Source: an uncultured Oscillospiraceae bacterium (GTDB taxonomy: Bacteria; Bacillota; Clostridia; Oscillospirales; Oscillospiraceae). From it: a DNA stretch of 18,622 nt. The translations under genes and the position numbers were made by a program. The stretch covers positions 1 through 18,622 of the forward strand of contig CAKTKX010000011.1 in NCBI GenBank assembly GCA_934572365.1. Direction: 5' to 3'. This document shows positions 7,594-14,994 of the stretch, one piece after another. Positions within the stretch are counted from its first letter, which is position 1. Each line of letters opens with the position of its first letter. The notes beneath the pieces were generated by a model. It ran no database searches. It was not told the origin of the DNA and saw only the letters and a list, made by a program, of their open reading frames with translations.

Positions 7594-8337
7594 ATGATCG
7601 AGGGGAAAAAGGTTCTGGTTGTCAGCGCACATGCTGCCGATTATGTGTGGCGCGCGGGCGGCACCATTGCCAAGTACATCAAACACGGTGCGGAGGTTCA
7701 TGTGGTGGTGCTGAGCTTCGGCGTCCGGGGGGAGAGCAACGACCTGTGGAAGCAGGAAGGCGCTACCTATGAGAGTGTCAAGGAAGAGCGCCTCGGTGAA
7801 ACCAGACAGGCTGCGGAGATCCTGGGCATCAAGAATATCGAGTTCTGGGACCTGCCGGACTATCCTATGGAGCCTGCCCTGAAAATGGACGAGACCCGGG
7901 AGCGTATGATCCGGAAGATCCGGGAGGTGCAGCCGAACATCATTATCACTCACGATAAGAACGGCGAGGATATCCTGAATCCGGATCATAACAACGTGGC
8001 ACAGTTCGTATTTGCGTGCAGCATTCAGGCAAACTCCAACGGCTATCGCCTGGAGGGAACCAAAACCACCAAACAGATGCGCCTGTTCGGCTTTGAACCC
8101 CACCAGACCGAGCTGAGCAAGTATGTACCCGGTACACTGATCGATATCAGCGAGGTGTATGATCAGAAGGTTGCGGCCATGCAGTGCTTCAAGGCACAGA
8201 AGCACCTGATTAACTACTACACCGAGCGCGCCCATCTGCGCGGCAACCACCTGCGCCGCATTTCCGGCAACAACAGCTATCAATACGGCGAGAGCTTCAG
8301 TAACTTCTTCCCGGTGGCGGGAGACGAGCTGGTATAG
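7594..8337 (+). CDS. PIG-L family protein, GalB-like (4-oxalomesaconate hydratase type)
   Basis: A 247-residue PIG-L/LmbE fold protein. The family's metal motif AHPDD appears as AHAAD (12-16), followed by YVWRAGGTIA, and the second metal site is the PDH at 130-132; H13, D16 and H132 are the probable zinc ligands. The AHAAD-x-VWRAGG form and the GVRGESNDLW segment (43-52) recall GalB, the PIG-L member that hydrates 4-oxalomesaconate in gallate degradation, more than sugar deacetylases. Its operon partners, an RraA-type aldolase and a tricarboxylate transporter, agree with a hydratase giving 4-carboxy-4-hydroxy-2-oxoadipate or a similar hydroxy acid. AGGAGG stands 8 nt before the ATG. The exact substrate cannot be read from sequence; a deacetylase remains possible. 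Confidence 0.78.
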   Translation: MIEGKKVLVVSAHAADYVWRAGGTIAKYIKHGAEVHVVVLSFGVRGESNDLWKQEGATYESVKEERLGETRQAAEILGIKNIEFWDLPDYPMEPALKMDETRERMIRKIREVQPNIIITHDKNGEDILNPDHNNVAQFVFACSIQANSNGYRLEGTKTTKQMRLFGFEPHQTELSKYVPGTLIDISEVYDQKVAAMQCFKAQKHLINYYTERAHLRGNHLRRISGNNSYQYGESFSNFFPVAGDELV

Positions 8338-8353
8338 AAAAGGAGAAGCGAGG

Positions 8354-8821
8354 ATGAAGCAAAAAAAGAAAATTCCGTTTGAGGCGATCATGACGATCGT
8401 TGTTTTGGGACTGATCGCGGTCATGGCGATCGACGGCTTCGCGGTGGAGCATATGCCTGCGGACGCCGCAGCGTACCCAATCTTTGTATTCGTGGTCATT
8501 GCCTTAGCGGGGATAGCGGAGCTGGTGAATATCTTCCGCAGGCAGAAGGCCGAAAAGGAAGAAAAGCCTGTTTTTGAGAACCGTACCAATTTCCTGATCG
8601 CAACGGGAATGATCGTTGGATACGCGGTGGTTATGTATCTGATCGGCTTTGTGCTGTCGTCGATTTTGTTTACAGTCCTTTTCGTGGGGAAATTCAAGAT
8701 GAAGAAGCCGCTCCTGGTGGACATAGGCGCAGCGGCGGTGATTGTGGCGGTTTATTTCTGCTTTGAGAAGCTGCTGTATATTTTCCTGCCCAGCGGAATT
8801 CTGCTGGAGAAACTGTTTTAA
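8354..8821 (+). CDS. tctB: Tripartite tricarboxylate transporter small membrane subunit, TctB
   Basis: A 155-residue integral membrane protein with about four to five hydrophobic segments (roughly 10-28, 41-60, 80-115 in two spans and 122-146) and a charged loop (EKEEKPVFENR) between the second and third. Size, topology and position directly before TctA identify it as the poorly conserved small subunit of a TTT transporter, which uses an ion gradient to take up carboxylates. AGGAG at 8341-8345 gives an 8-nt spacing to the ATG. It starts 16 nt after the hydratase gene and ends 14 nt before tctA, so the cluster is translated as one operon. Confidence 0.88.
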   Translation: MKQKKKIPFEAIMTIVVLGLIAVMAIDGFAVEHMPADAAAYPIFVFVVIALAGIAELVNIFRRQKAEKEEKPVFENRTNFLIATGMIVGYAVVMYLIGFVLSSILFTVLFVGKFKMKKPLLVDIGAAAVIVAVYFCFEKLLYIFLPSGILLEKLF

Positions 8822-8835
8822 GGAGGGAAAGCAAT

Positions 8836-10314
8836 ATGACAGAAATCTTTCAGGGACTCTTAAGCGCCCTCCATCCCATGAATCTGATGTTGATGCTGAT
8901 CGGCACACTGGCAGGCATTATCATCGGTGCGCTTCCCGGCCTGGGTGCTACGACGGGCATTGCGCTGATCATTCCGCTTACCTTTGGAATGGACGCCACG
9001 AAGGCGCTGATCCTTGCGGCAGGTATCTACCAGGGCGCTATGTACGGCGGCTCCATTACCTCGGTGCTGCTGGGGATCCCGGGAACACCTACCAACACGG
9101 CGACCTGCTTTGACGGCTATCCGATGTCCCAGAAGGGAAAAAGCTATGAGGCGCTGGGTGCATCCCTGTTTGCTTCGGCGGTGGGCGGATTCTTCTCCTG
9201 CCTGTGCCTGACGTTTTTGACGCCCCTGGTGTCGAAGGTCGTCCTGTACTTCGGCGCACCGGAACAGTTTATGATGGCAATGGTGGGGCTTGGCGTTATC
9301 GCGGCATCTTCCAAGCAGTCCCTGTCCAAGGGTATTCTCAGCGGATTCTTCGGACTGGCGCTGGCGACCATTGGTTATGACGCCATTACCGGCTTTGACC
9401 GGTTTACCTTCGGAAGTATCTACATGGCCGACGGCGTGGAATTCATGGCGATCGTGGTTGGCTTGTTCGGACTCTCCCAGGCGATCAGTCTGGCGGAAAG
9501 TGCTAGGACGATCACAGGAGATACCAAGCTTTCCGGCAATGTGATGGACGGAGCCAAGGCGGTTTTCCGGAACTGGAAGGTTACATTGCGCGGCACGGTA
9601 TTGGGCATCCTTCTGGGGGTTACTCCCGGAGCGGGCGGCAGCGCCGCCAGTATGCTGGCCTACAGCACGACCCAGAGCAGCGAGCCTGACGGAGATACCT
9701 TCGGAAAGGGCAACATCAAGGGCGTGATCGCGCCGGAGGCCGCCAACAATGCAACCATCGGAAGCGCAATCATTCCCACACTGGCCTTTGGCATTCCGGG
9801 AAGCCCGACCTGCGCCGTCCTGATGGGACTGCTGATGATCCACAATATTATTCCGGGCCCCAGACTGTTTGTGGATTCCCCCGATACGCTCTACACGTTC
9901 TTCTGGGGACTGACGTTCACCTGCGCGGGAATTGTCATTATCGGCATTCCGCTGCTTCGGTTTTTCGCAAAGGTAACTGTCGTACCCTATCAGATTCTGG
10001 TTCCGGCCATCACAATCCTTTGCTTTATCGGCTCCTACAGCATCCGGGGCTACATCTTTGACGTTTTTGTGATGATTTTCTTCGGAATCATCGGATACTT
10101 CCTGAAAAAGGCCAATTGGCCGATGGTCTGCTTTGTACTGGGATTGGTTCTTGGCTCCAATGCAGAGACAAATCTGTTCCGTTCCATGATCATTTACGGA
10201 GACCTTTCCTTCCTGGTGAAGCGGCCGATCACTCTTGCGCTGACGGTTTTACTGCTGTTTGTCGTAATATGGCCCTTTGTAAAAGACCATTTACCTGAGA
10301 AAAAAAGAAAATAA
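8836..10314 (+). CDS. tctA: Tripartite tricarboxylate transporter large permease, TctA
   Basis: A 492-residue permease with about 11-12 hydrophobic segments. Family signatures are clear and occur in an internally repeated form: GALPGLGATTGIALIIP (about 34-50), YGGSITSVLLGIPGTPTNTA (about 70-89) and, in the second half, GVTPGAGGSAASMLAY and FGIPGSPTCAVLMG. These Gly/Pro-rich loops form the substrate path in TctA proteins. It works with TctB and the lipoprotein receptor TctC encoded next. AAGGAGG stands about 9 nt before the start. Length is normal for the family, which is near 500 residues. The substrate class is a di- or tricarboxylate; the catabolic neighbours suggest a branched or unsaturated oxo-acid. 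Confidence 0.96.
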   Translation: MTEIFQGLLSALHPMNLMLMLIGTLAGIIIGALPGLGATTGIALIIPLTFGMDATKALILAAGIYQGAMYGGSITSVLLGIPGTPTNTATCFDGYPMSQKGKSYEALGASLFASAVGGFFSCLCLTFLTPLVSKVVLYFGAPEQFMMAMVGLGVIAASSKQSLSKGILSGFFGLALATIGYDAITGFDRFTFGSIYMADGVEFMAIVVGLFGLSQAISLAESARTITGDTKLSGNVMDGAKAVFRNWKVTLRGTVLGILLGVTPGAGGSAASMLAYSTTQSSEPDGDTFGKGNIKGVIAPEAANNATIGSAIIPTLAFGIPGSPTCAVLMGLLMIHNIIPGPRLFVDSPDTLYTFFWGLTFTCAGIVIIGIPLLRFFAKVTVVPYQILVPAITILCFIGSYSIRGYIFDVFVMIFFGIIGYFLKKANWPMVCFVLGLVLGSNAETNLFRSMIIYGDLSFLVKRPITLALTVLLLFVVIWPFVKDHLPEKKRK

Positions 10315-10331
10315 AAAGGAGAAGGTATACC

Positions 10332-11372
10332 ATGAAACAACATCAAACCATTCACAGAATCCTGGCAGCTGTTTTTGCGCTGGCGATGCTCGCGGCGCTG
10401 ACGGGCTGCGGCAGCAAGACCACAGAGGTAACCAATGCTGCACCGACGGTTCCGGAAACGGCTGCGTCGGTGGCGGAAACCGGAGAAGCAACAGCATCTG
10501 CCTGGATGCCCACCCAGCCGATCCACATTGTAGGCCAGTCGGAGGCAGGCAGCGGCGCCGACCTGTTTACCCGTGCATTGCAGCCGTGGCTGCAGGAAGA
10601 GCTGGGCGTGGCCGTGGTTGTTGAAAACGCGCCCGGTTCCGGCGGAAAGATCGCCTGCACCCAGGTCTGGAACGCATCCCCTGACGGCTACACGCTGCTG
10701 GCGCACTCCTCCCCGCTGACCACCGTGACCCAGATCTCCAAGGACGGTGTGTTCAACGTCCGCGACTTCAAGCACATCATTTGCTTTGACTCTACGCCTT
10801 ACGCCATCGTTGTGAAGAAGGACGGCGGAATCGACTCCGTGGACGCACTTTTGGAAGCGTGCAAAGCCGGCAAGGTTTCCAATGCCAATTCCGGTATCGG
10901 CGGCGCAATGTATCTGCAAAGCATGATCATGAAGGATGCTCTGGGCGTGGACTATGCCGAGGTTCCTTACAACGGTTCCAGCCCCAGCGTGATGGCGGTT
11001 ATGAACAAGGACGTCACCATGTCCATTGTTGCTTATGACTATGCCATCAACAATCAGGGCGAGCTGGCGATCCTGGCCATTCTGGCGGACGAGCGGCTGG
11101 AAGCCCTGCCCGATGTTCCCACGATGAAGGAGCTTGGCTATGACTTCCCGACCCTGAGCATGCGCCGCGGAATCGTGGCACCTCCCAACACGCCGGACGA
11201 TGTGGTGGAGCGGCTGGTCGACGCGTTTGCCAAGGCAGTGGAGAATCCCAATTTTGTGGAATATACGAAGAACAGCGGCATCAATATGGAAGTCCATCTG
11301 GGACAGGACTACCAGGATATCGATGAAGCGTATTACGACACCGTGATGGAGTACGTGGACTATCTTGGCTGA
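10332..11372 (+). CDS. tctC: TctC/Bug-family substrate-binding lipoprotein
   Basis: A 346-residue extracytoplasmic receptor. The N-terminus is a lipoprotein signal (LAALTGC, lipidated C26) followed by a Thr/Ala/Glu-rich linker (about 28-60), the form expected in a Gram-positive cell where the receptor is membrane-tethered. The mature domain shows TctC/Bug features: WMPTQPIHIVGQSEAGSGADLFTRAL, VVVENAPGSGGKIA and the PDGYTLLAHS turn, a two-lobed binding protein that clamps a carboxylate through backbone groups. It is the receptor for the TctAB permease encoded upstream. AAAGGAG precedes the ATG. The stop lies 16 nt before the nitroreductase start. Confidence 0.95.
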   Translation: MKQHQTIHRILAAVFALAMLAALTGCGSKTTEVTNAAPTVPETAASVAETGEATASAWMPTQPIHIVGQSEAGSGADLFTRALQPWLQEELGVAVVVENAPGSGGKIACTQVWNASPDGYTLLAHSSPLTTVTQISKDGVFNVRDFKHIICFDSTPYAIVVKKDGGIDSVDALLEACKAGKVSNANSGIGGAMYLQSMIMKDALGVDYAEVPYNGSSPSVMAVMNKDVTMSIVAYDYAINNQGELAILAILADERLEALPDVPTMKELGYDFPTLSMRRGIVAPPNTPDDVVERLVDAFAKAVENPNFVEYTKNSGINMEVHLGQDYQDIDEAYYDTVMEYVDYLG

Positions 11373-11388
11373 TAGAAAGGCGGTAAAC

Positions 11389-12156
11389 ATGGAAGCATCC
11401 TTGGATCGGTATGAGGCACTGCTGGATGTTGCAATGCATCGGCGTACCTGTCGGAATTTCAGCAGCCGCCCTGTTTCAGATAATCAGGTGCAGAAAATAC
11501 TGGAAGTGGCGCGCTGGGCGCCTTCCGGGGCAAATTCCCAGCCGTGGAGCTATATTGTGGTTCGCTCCCCGGAGGTGCGGCGGCAGCTTTTTGAAGGATA
11601 CTGCGCGGTGGACATGGATCTGATGTGGTGGATGGAGCAAATGCGCTGTCCGGAATATCGCCATCCGGGCTACTGCGTGGACTGCGCAGACCCCGAGGAG
11701 GGGCTGCAAATCAAAAAGTCCCGCCGACTGTGGAGTGAAGCGCCTGTCATCATCGCTTTGGCGGGGGATGGACGGAAGCAGTGGGGAACGGTGCTGGGCG
11801 GCCATACTATGGGTCTTAACCAGACGCATCTGACAGACAGCCTTTCCAATACGGCACTTCTGATCCATTTGGCGGCGCAGTCTCTGGGGTTGACTTCCCA
11901 GTGGATGAGTATCCATACCCAGGAGCCATTCAGAGAGATACTGGGAATCCCGGAGCCTATGATCCTGCATACGCTGATTCCCATCGGCTACCCCGAAAAG
12001 CCCATGCCCGGCGGCGGGTGGCGGGAACCGCTGGAACAGCTGGTTCATGAGGACCATTACGATATGTCGAAGCATTTGGACAACCGGCAGGTGCTTGAAC
12101 GGCTGGGGAATCTGAGAAAGTTCACCAAGGGACTGTACAAGCCCATGGTGAAGTAA
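11389..12156 (+). CDS. Nitroreductase-family flavoprotein
   Basis: A 255-residue protein of the FMN-dependent nitroreductase fold. HRRTCRNFSSRPVS (17-30) supplies the usual phosphate-binding arginines and ARWAPSGANSQPW (41-53) is the FMN-binding motif; a C-terminal strand with LIPIGYPEKP closes the core. The start at ATG 11389 follows AAAGGCGG at 11376-11383; an in-frame TTG at 11365 would overlap tctC and is less likely. A lid insertion holds C87, C96 and C99 (C-x8-C-x2-C), unusual enough to suggest a bound metal or disulfide. In this operon a reductase acting on a C=C or carbonyl of the imported acid would fit, but the substrate is unknown. Confidence 0.88.
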   Translation: MEASLDRYEALLDVAMHRRTCRNFSSRPVSDNQVQKILEVARWAPSGANSQPWSYIVVRSPEVRRQLFEGYCAVDMDLMWWMEQMRCPEYRHPGYCVDCADPEEGLQIKKSRRLWSEAPVIIALAGDGRKQWGTVLGGHTMGLNQTHLTDSLSNTALLIHLAAQSLGLTSQWMSIHTQEPFREILGIPEPMILHTLIPIGYPEKPMPGGGWREPLEQLVHEDHYDMSKHLDNRQVLERLGNLRKFTKGLYKPMVK

Positions 12157-12166
12157 GGAGGAAAAA

Positions 12167-12862
12167 ATGATTGCACCCTGTGCACCGCTGCTCAGCGATG
12201 AGATCATCCGCCGGGCGAAGCAGCTGAATGTTCCGCTTCTGCTGGATGGCGTGAAGGCAGCGAAAATCGATATTCCCAACGGCGGCTGCATGGATATGCA
12301 CATCAATGCCGTGGAGCGGGGAATGACCGTAGTGGGGACTGCGCTGACCGTGGAAACGGCAAACGGTGACAATTTCCCCATCCACGTGGCCAGCTACAGC
12401 TTCGCCGCAGAGGGCTATGTGATGGTCATTGACGGCAAGGCCTACGAAGAAAGAGCCTACTTTGGCGACCTGATCATGGGCGCTTGCCAGGCGGTTGGCT
12501 TTGAAGGAATGGTCATTGATGGCTGCACCCGGGATCGGGACGGCAATGTGGAGTTGGGATTCCCCGTCTACAGCCGCGGCTTTATGCCCCGGGGGCCTAT
12601 CAAGAAGGATGAGGGAAGCATCAATACGCCCATTATGTGCGGCGGCGTAAAGGTGTGTCCCGGTGATCTGGTGGTCGGCGATTCCGACGGCGTGTGCGTG
12701 ATTCCCGTGGAATATATCGAAACGGTATTGGAAGAGGCCGAGAAAAAGAAGGCCTACGAAGATAAGCGAACCGAGACCATTGCGGCCTATCGGAGAGCAA
12801 GGAAGGATGGAACCCCGCTGCCTCAGCTGGCACCCCAGTGGGTTCTGGATATGATGAAATAG
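12167..12862 (+). CDS. RraA-family aldolase (4-hydroxy-4-methyl-2-oxoglutarate / CHA aldolase type)
   Basis: A 231-residue RraA-like protein. The signature GACQAVGFEGMVIDGCTRD (105-123) contains the Arg-Asp pair (R122, D123) that in class II HMG/CHA aldolases stabilises the enolate and binds the divalent metal; GDSDGVCVIP (171-180) is the second conserved block. Aldolases of this family cleave 4-hydroxy-4-methyl-2-oxoglutarate or 4-carboxy-4-hydroxy-2-oxoadipate to pyruvate and pyruvate or oxaloacetate; many also decarboxylate oxaloacetate. The original E. coli RraA, an RNase E inhibitor, lacks part of this site, and the catabolic context here favours the enzyme. GGAGG lies 5 nt before the ATG, directly after the nitroreductase stop. 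It is the last gene of the operon. Confidence 0.85.
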   Translation: MIAPCAPLLSDEIIRRAKQLNVPLLLDGVKAAKIDIPNGGCMDMHINAVERGMTVVGTALTVETANGDNFPIHVASYSFAAEGYVMVIDGKAYEERAYFGDLIMGACQAVGFEGMVIDGCTRDRDGNVELGFPVYSRGFMPRGPIKKDEGSINTPIMCGGVKVCPGDLVVGDSDGVCVIPVEYIETVLEEAEKKKAYEDKRTETIAAYRRARKDGTPLPQLAPQWVLDMMK

Positions 12863-12877
12863 CTTATCACCCTCCTC

Positions 12878-12925
12878 TTTCGGGGCAGACATCCCATTGG
12901 CACAGCCGGGATGCCTGTCCCGAAA
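12878..12925 (+). terminator. Terminator-like hairpin closing the operon
   Basis: An 18-bp stem (TTTCGGGGCAGACATCCC at 12878-12895 with 12908-12925), with one G-U pair and one A-C mismatch, encloses a 12-nt loop. It begins 16 nt after the aldolase stop. There is no long T-run after it, so it may attenuate or protect the 3' end rather than fully terminate. Confidence 0.7.
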
Positions 12926-13017
12926 ATATTAGGGCAGGGGAGCTTCGGAGTATCCCAATTTGCTGCTGCACGCCGGAATATATATAATCCCTTCAAAGGA
13001 AATTTGGAAAAAAATAC

Positions 13018-13045
13018 TTGACATTTTTGGAAAAACCGCTATAAT
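13018..13045 (+). promoter_or_regulatory. tRNA-Gly promoter
   Basis: TTGACA (13018-13023) and TATAAT (13040-13045) with a 16-nt spacer, both perfect consensus hexamers, lie 15 nt before the tRNA. Confidence 0.88.
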
Positions 13046-13059
13046 AAACCCTGTTCCGT

Positions 13060-13135
13060 GCGGGCGTAGCTCATCCGGTAGAGCGCCACCTTGCCAAGGT
13101 GGAGGTAGCGAGTTCGAGCCTCGTCGCCCGCTCCA
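13060..13135 (+). tRNA. tRNA-Gly (anticodon GCC)
   Basis: A complete 76-nt cloverleaf. The acceptor stem GCGGGCG/CGCCCGC, D-arm GCTC/GAGC, anticodon stem CCACC/GGTGG with loop TTGCCAA (anticodon GCC at 13093-13095) and T-arm with TTCGAGC all pair. The CCA end is encoded. It has its own promoter and terminator, so it is a single-gene unit. Confidence 0.97.
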
Positions 13136-13137
13136 TA

Positions 13138-13171
13138 AAACCGCTCTTGCCTTAATAGGCAAGAGCGGTTT
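13138..13171 (+). terminator. tRNA-Gly terminator
   Basis: A perfect 14-bp inverted repeat (AAACCGCTCTTGCC and its complement, 6-nt loop) starts 3 nt after the tRNA, and T-rich CCTTTTG follows. Confidence 0.88.
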
Positions 13172-13249
13172 CCTTTTGCGTGCAGTTGATCAATGCCGAA
13201 AAAATACACTCTTTGTCTAGAAAGACAGTACGGCGCATGAAAAGATTGT

Positions 13250-13294
13250 GCATATTTTCGAGAAAAAGGTATACCATTTTCTGCCAAAATATGC
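13250..13294. promoter_or_regulatory. Large nested palindrome upstream of the first small XRE gene
   Basis: Two inverted repeats share nearly one centre: outer arms GCATATTTT (13250-13258) and AAAATATGC (13286-13294), and an inner 22-bp near-palindrome (13261-13282) with AGAAAA and TTTTCT flanking the core GGTATACC. It ends 63 nt before the gene start at 13358. A weak promoter (TTGTGC at 13246, TATACC at 13270) would be buried in it. Most likely an autoregulatory operator. Confidence 0.55.
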
Positions 13295-13357
13295 GACAAT
13301 AAGGGTGTACTTTCGGGCTTGTGTTTTGGGTTGATCGTTGTACAAGGGGGTAAAGCC

Positions 13358-13588
13358 ATGAAGCTCAGGGATGCACTGTGCCAGCGGATTTTCCAGCTGT
13401 GCGAAGAACGGGACATGACGATAAACGGTCTGTGTTCCATCTGCGGGATCAACCAGTCAACGATCAGCAATATCATCTATGGACGGAACAATTCCACCAA
13501 CGTGTCCACGATTCAAAAGATATGCGACGGACTTGAAATCGACTTACCGACATTTTTCGCGTCGGATTTGTTTAAGAACGTGGAATAG
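13358..13588 (+). CDS. Small XRE-family helix-turn-helix regulator (copy 1)
   Basis: A 76-residue protein that is almost only a helix-turn-helix domain: RIFQLCEERDMTINGLCSICG then INQSTISNIIYGRNNSTNVSTIQKICDGLEIDLPTFF, the order expected for XRE/Cro-type regulators, with the recognition helix around QSTISNIIYG. The ATG at 13358 follows an AAGGGGG ribosome site; an earlier in-frame start lacks one. A paralogue of about 45% identity by eye lies 350 nt downstream. No ligand or effector domain is present. Its target is unknown; the large palindrome upstream is the obvious candidate. Confidence 0.85.
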   Translation: MKLRDALCQRIFQLCEERDMTINGLCSICGINQSTISNIIYGRNNSTNVSTIQKICDGLEIDLPTFFASDLFKNVE

Positions 13589-13938
13589 AGGCGTTCCGAC
13601 AGCACCGGTACGGGCAGCCTCTTGGAAGTGTATCTTCTTATATCACCTTGCCATATTTGGAAACCTCTGATTCAATCGTCTGCGACTGAACAGCGGATAC
13701 TCATTTCTGCCGGGGCAGTTTTAAAAGCGGGAAATATGGAACGTATTCCTCTGCTTTCGAAACATTTGCCCGGAGAAGAATCCCGCATTGTCAGCTTTTG
13801 ACGGTTTCATCAGAGGTTTCTTTGCGTTTGTTCGATCTCTCATTTGCCGATTTTTTACGAAAAAACGAAAAATCAACGGAAAAGAGGTAACCTTATCAAC
13901 ACGGAGGACGATATCATCGCGGCAGTGAGGTGAGGGGA
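13589..13938. other. Intergenic stretch between the two small XRE genes
   Basis: No credible coding frame was found in these 350 bases. A short stem CTGC-N4-GCAG followed by TTTT (13707-13722) could be a weak terminator for the first XRE gene. Nearer the second gene, a T6/A6 inverted repeat (13851-13865) with outer GATTTTT/AAAAATC arms (13849-13874) may be regulatory. No clear sigma-A promoter could be fixed. Confidence 0.5.
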
Positions 13939-14181
13939 ATGCGTTCCAAGGAAGCACTGCAAATCCGGATTTTGAATTTATGCGACGAAAACGAGCTGTC
14001 ACTGAATGCGTTGGGCGAACGTTGCGGCATTACCCAGTCCACGCTGAATAATATTGTCAACGGAAGGAATAACTCCATCACCATTCAAACCGTCCTGAAA
14101 ATTTGCCAGGGACTGGGGATGGATCTGCAAGAATTCTTCGATGACGACATTTTCCGGGACATTGAGCAGGAGATTTACTGA
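13939..14181 (+). CDS. Small XRE-family helix-turn-helix regulator (copy 2)
   Basis: An 80-residue XRE-type regulator aligned without gaps to the upstream one over about 75 residues (shared ALxxRI..LC, CGI.QST, NI..GRNNS, KIC.GL..DL..FF). The ATG at 13939 is chosen from that alignment; GAGGGG sits very close before it, and a GTG at 13930 is an alternative start. Like copy 1 it has no effector domain, so it probably works as a dimer on a nearby operator. The pair looks like a duplication whose members have diverged in the recognition helix (QSTISNIIYG versus QSTLNNIVNG), suggesting different sites. Confidence 0.82.
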   Translation: MRSKEALQIRILNLCDENELSLNALGERCGITQSTLNNIVNGRNNSITIQTVLKICQGLGMDLQEFFDDDIFRDIEQEIY

Positions 14182-14246
14182 CAGCGGCGTAACGGCTGCT
14201 GAAGTTTGGACGTTAGATGCAGCGATGAATCCAAGATCCAATAAAG

Positions 14247-14282
14247 ACACCCCGCCGGGAGCAATGACTCCCGGCGGGGTGT
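14247..14282. terminator. Terminator between XRE copy 2 and the crp-like gene
   Basis: A perfect 15-bp inverted repeat (ACACCCCGCCGGGAG and complement) with a 6-nt loop lies between convergent genes. The minus strand continues with CTTTATT, so termination is best for the crp-like gene, but either side may use it. Confidence 0.8.
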
Positions 14283-14317
14283 TCGGCTGTCAAGAGGACG
14301 TTTTGTGCCATGCTATG

Positions 14318-14980
14318 TTAAACCTTCAAAACAAAGTGATTTTTATGAAAGTCAAGAAGCCCTTCACTGCGCATTTTTCCAAGTTCCAGGGACAGCCCGC
14401 TGCGCTCGACCCCGAGATAATCTGCAAGCTGCTGCCTCGAAAAAGGAATGTCAAACGCATATTTCCCCAGACGCTGGGCTTCGGCGGAGAAATAGGACAT
14501 GAGCTTTGCCCGGGTGGTGCGCTGACCCACATGGGTGAGCTTTTCGCTGAAACGCAGATTTTTCTCGGCAAGCTCGCCCAGCAAATTGCGGATGATCCGG
14601 CTGTGGTGCGCGCAGGCGGAGGGACAGACGGTCAAAATGCGCTTCACATTCAGAAACATTGCGGTGACGGGGACTTCGGCCACCACGCTCACATTCAGCC
14701 GGGAGCCGGGGGCGCAGGCGAATGCGGCGGCGAAGGTCTGTCCCGGCCCCGCCTTGGAAAGAATGTTGCGGTTGCCCCAGATATCCTCCTGAATGACAAG
14801 AACGCTTCCTGACAGCACGAGGCCGATGGATTCAGCAGTATCGCCTGTGCGCAGCAGAAAAGCATCCTTCGGAAAGTCTCTGCTTTCTGCCTTGAGGCAG
14901 GTGAGCATGGCGGTAAGCTCCCGCTCCGAAACGCCGGAGAAGAGCTGGGAAGACCGGATCACGGATAAAAATTCCTTCAT
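14318..14980 (-). CDS. Crp/Fnr family transcriptional regulator (HcpR-like)
   Basis: A 220-residue regulator with an N-terminal cyclic-nucleotide-binding-type beta-roll (about 10-115, with FLLRTGDTAESIGLVLSGSV), a dimer helix (about 120-150) and a C-terminal HTH (about 150-218: TTRAKLMSYFSAEAQ, FSRQQLADYLGVERSGLSLEL). An FNR-type N-terminal cysteine cluster is absent; only scattered cysteines occur, so it is not an Fe-S FNR. The ATG at 14980 has AGAGGA before it. It is divergent from hcp, the arrangement seen for HcpR-type regulators that respond to nitrosative stress. The intergenic inverted repeat is placed to activate hcp and repress this gene. The signal sensed is not evident from sequence. 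Confidence 0.88.
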   Translation of the reverse strand: MKEFLSVIRSSQLFSGVSERELTAMLTCLKAESRDFPKDAFLLRTGDTAESIGLVLSGSVLVIQEDIWGNRNILSKAGPGQTFAAAFACAPGSRLNVSVVAEVPVTAMFLNVKRILTVCPSACAHHSRIIRNLLGELAEKNLRFSEKLTHVGQRTTRAKLMSYFSAEAQRLGKYAFDIPFSRQQLADYLGVERSGLSLELGKMRSEGLLDFHKNHFVLKV

Positions 14981-14994
14981 AAAAATCCTCTTTT

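Noticed and set aside
6595..8724. A 709-codon open frame on the minus strand opposite the first three operon genes
   Set aside because: It lies antisense to three well-recognised genes with good ribosome sites, matches no family, and is a by-product of their codon usage.
12167..12862. RraA as an RNase E regulator
   Set aside because: The Arg-Asp catalytic pair and the operon context with GalB-like hydratase and TTT transporter favour a metabolic aldolase.
13018..13171. Riboswitch or T-box near the tRNA-Gly gene
   Set aside because: The promoter, tRNA and terminator account for all the structure; no leader is left over.
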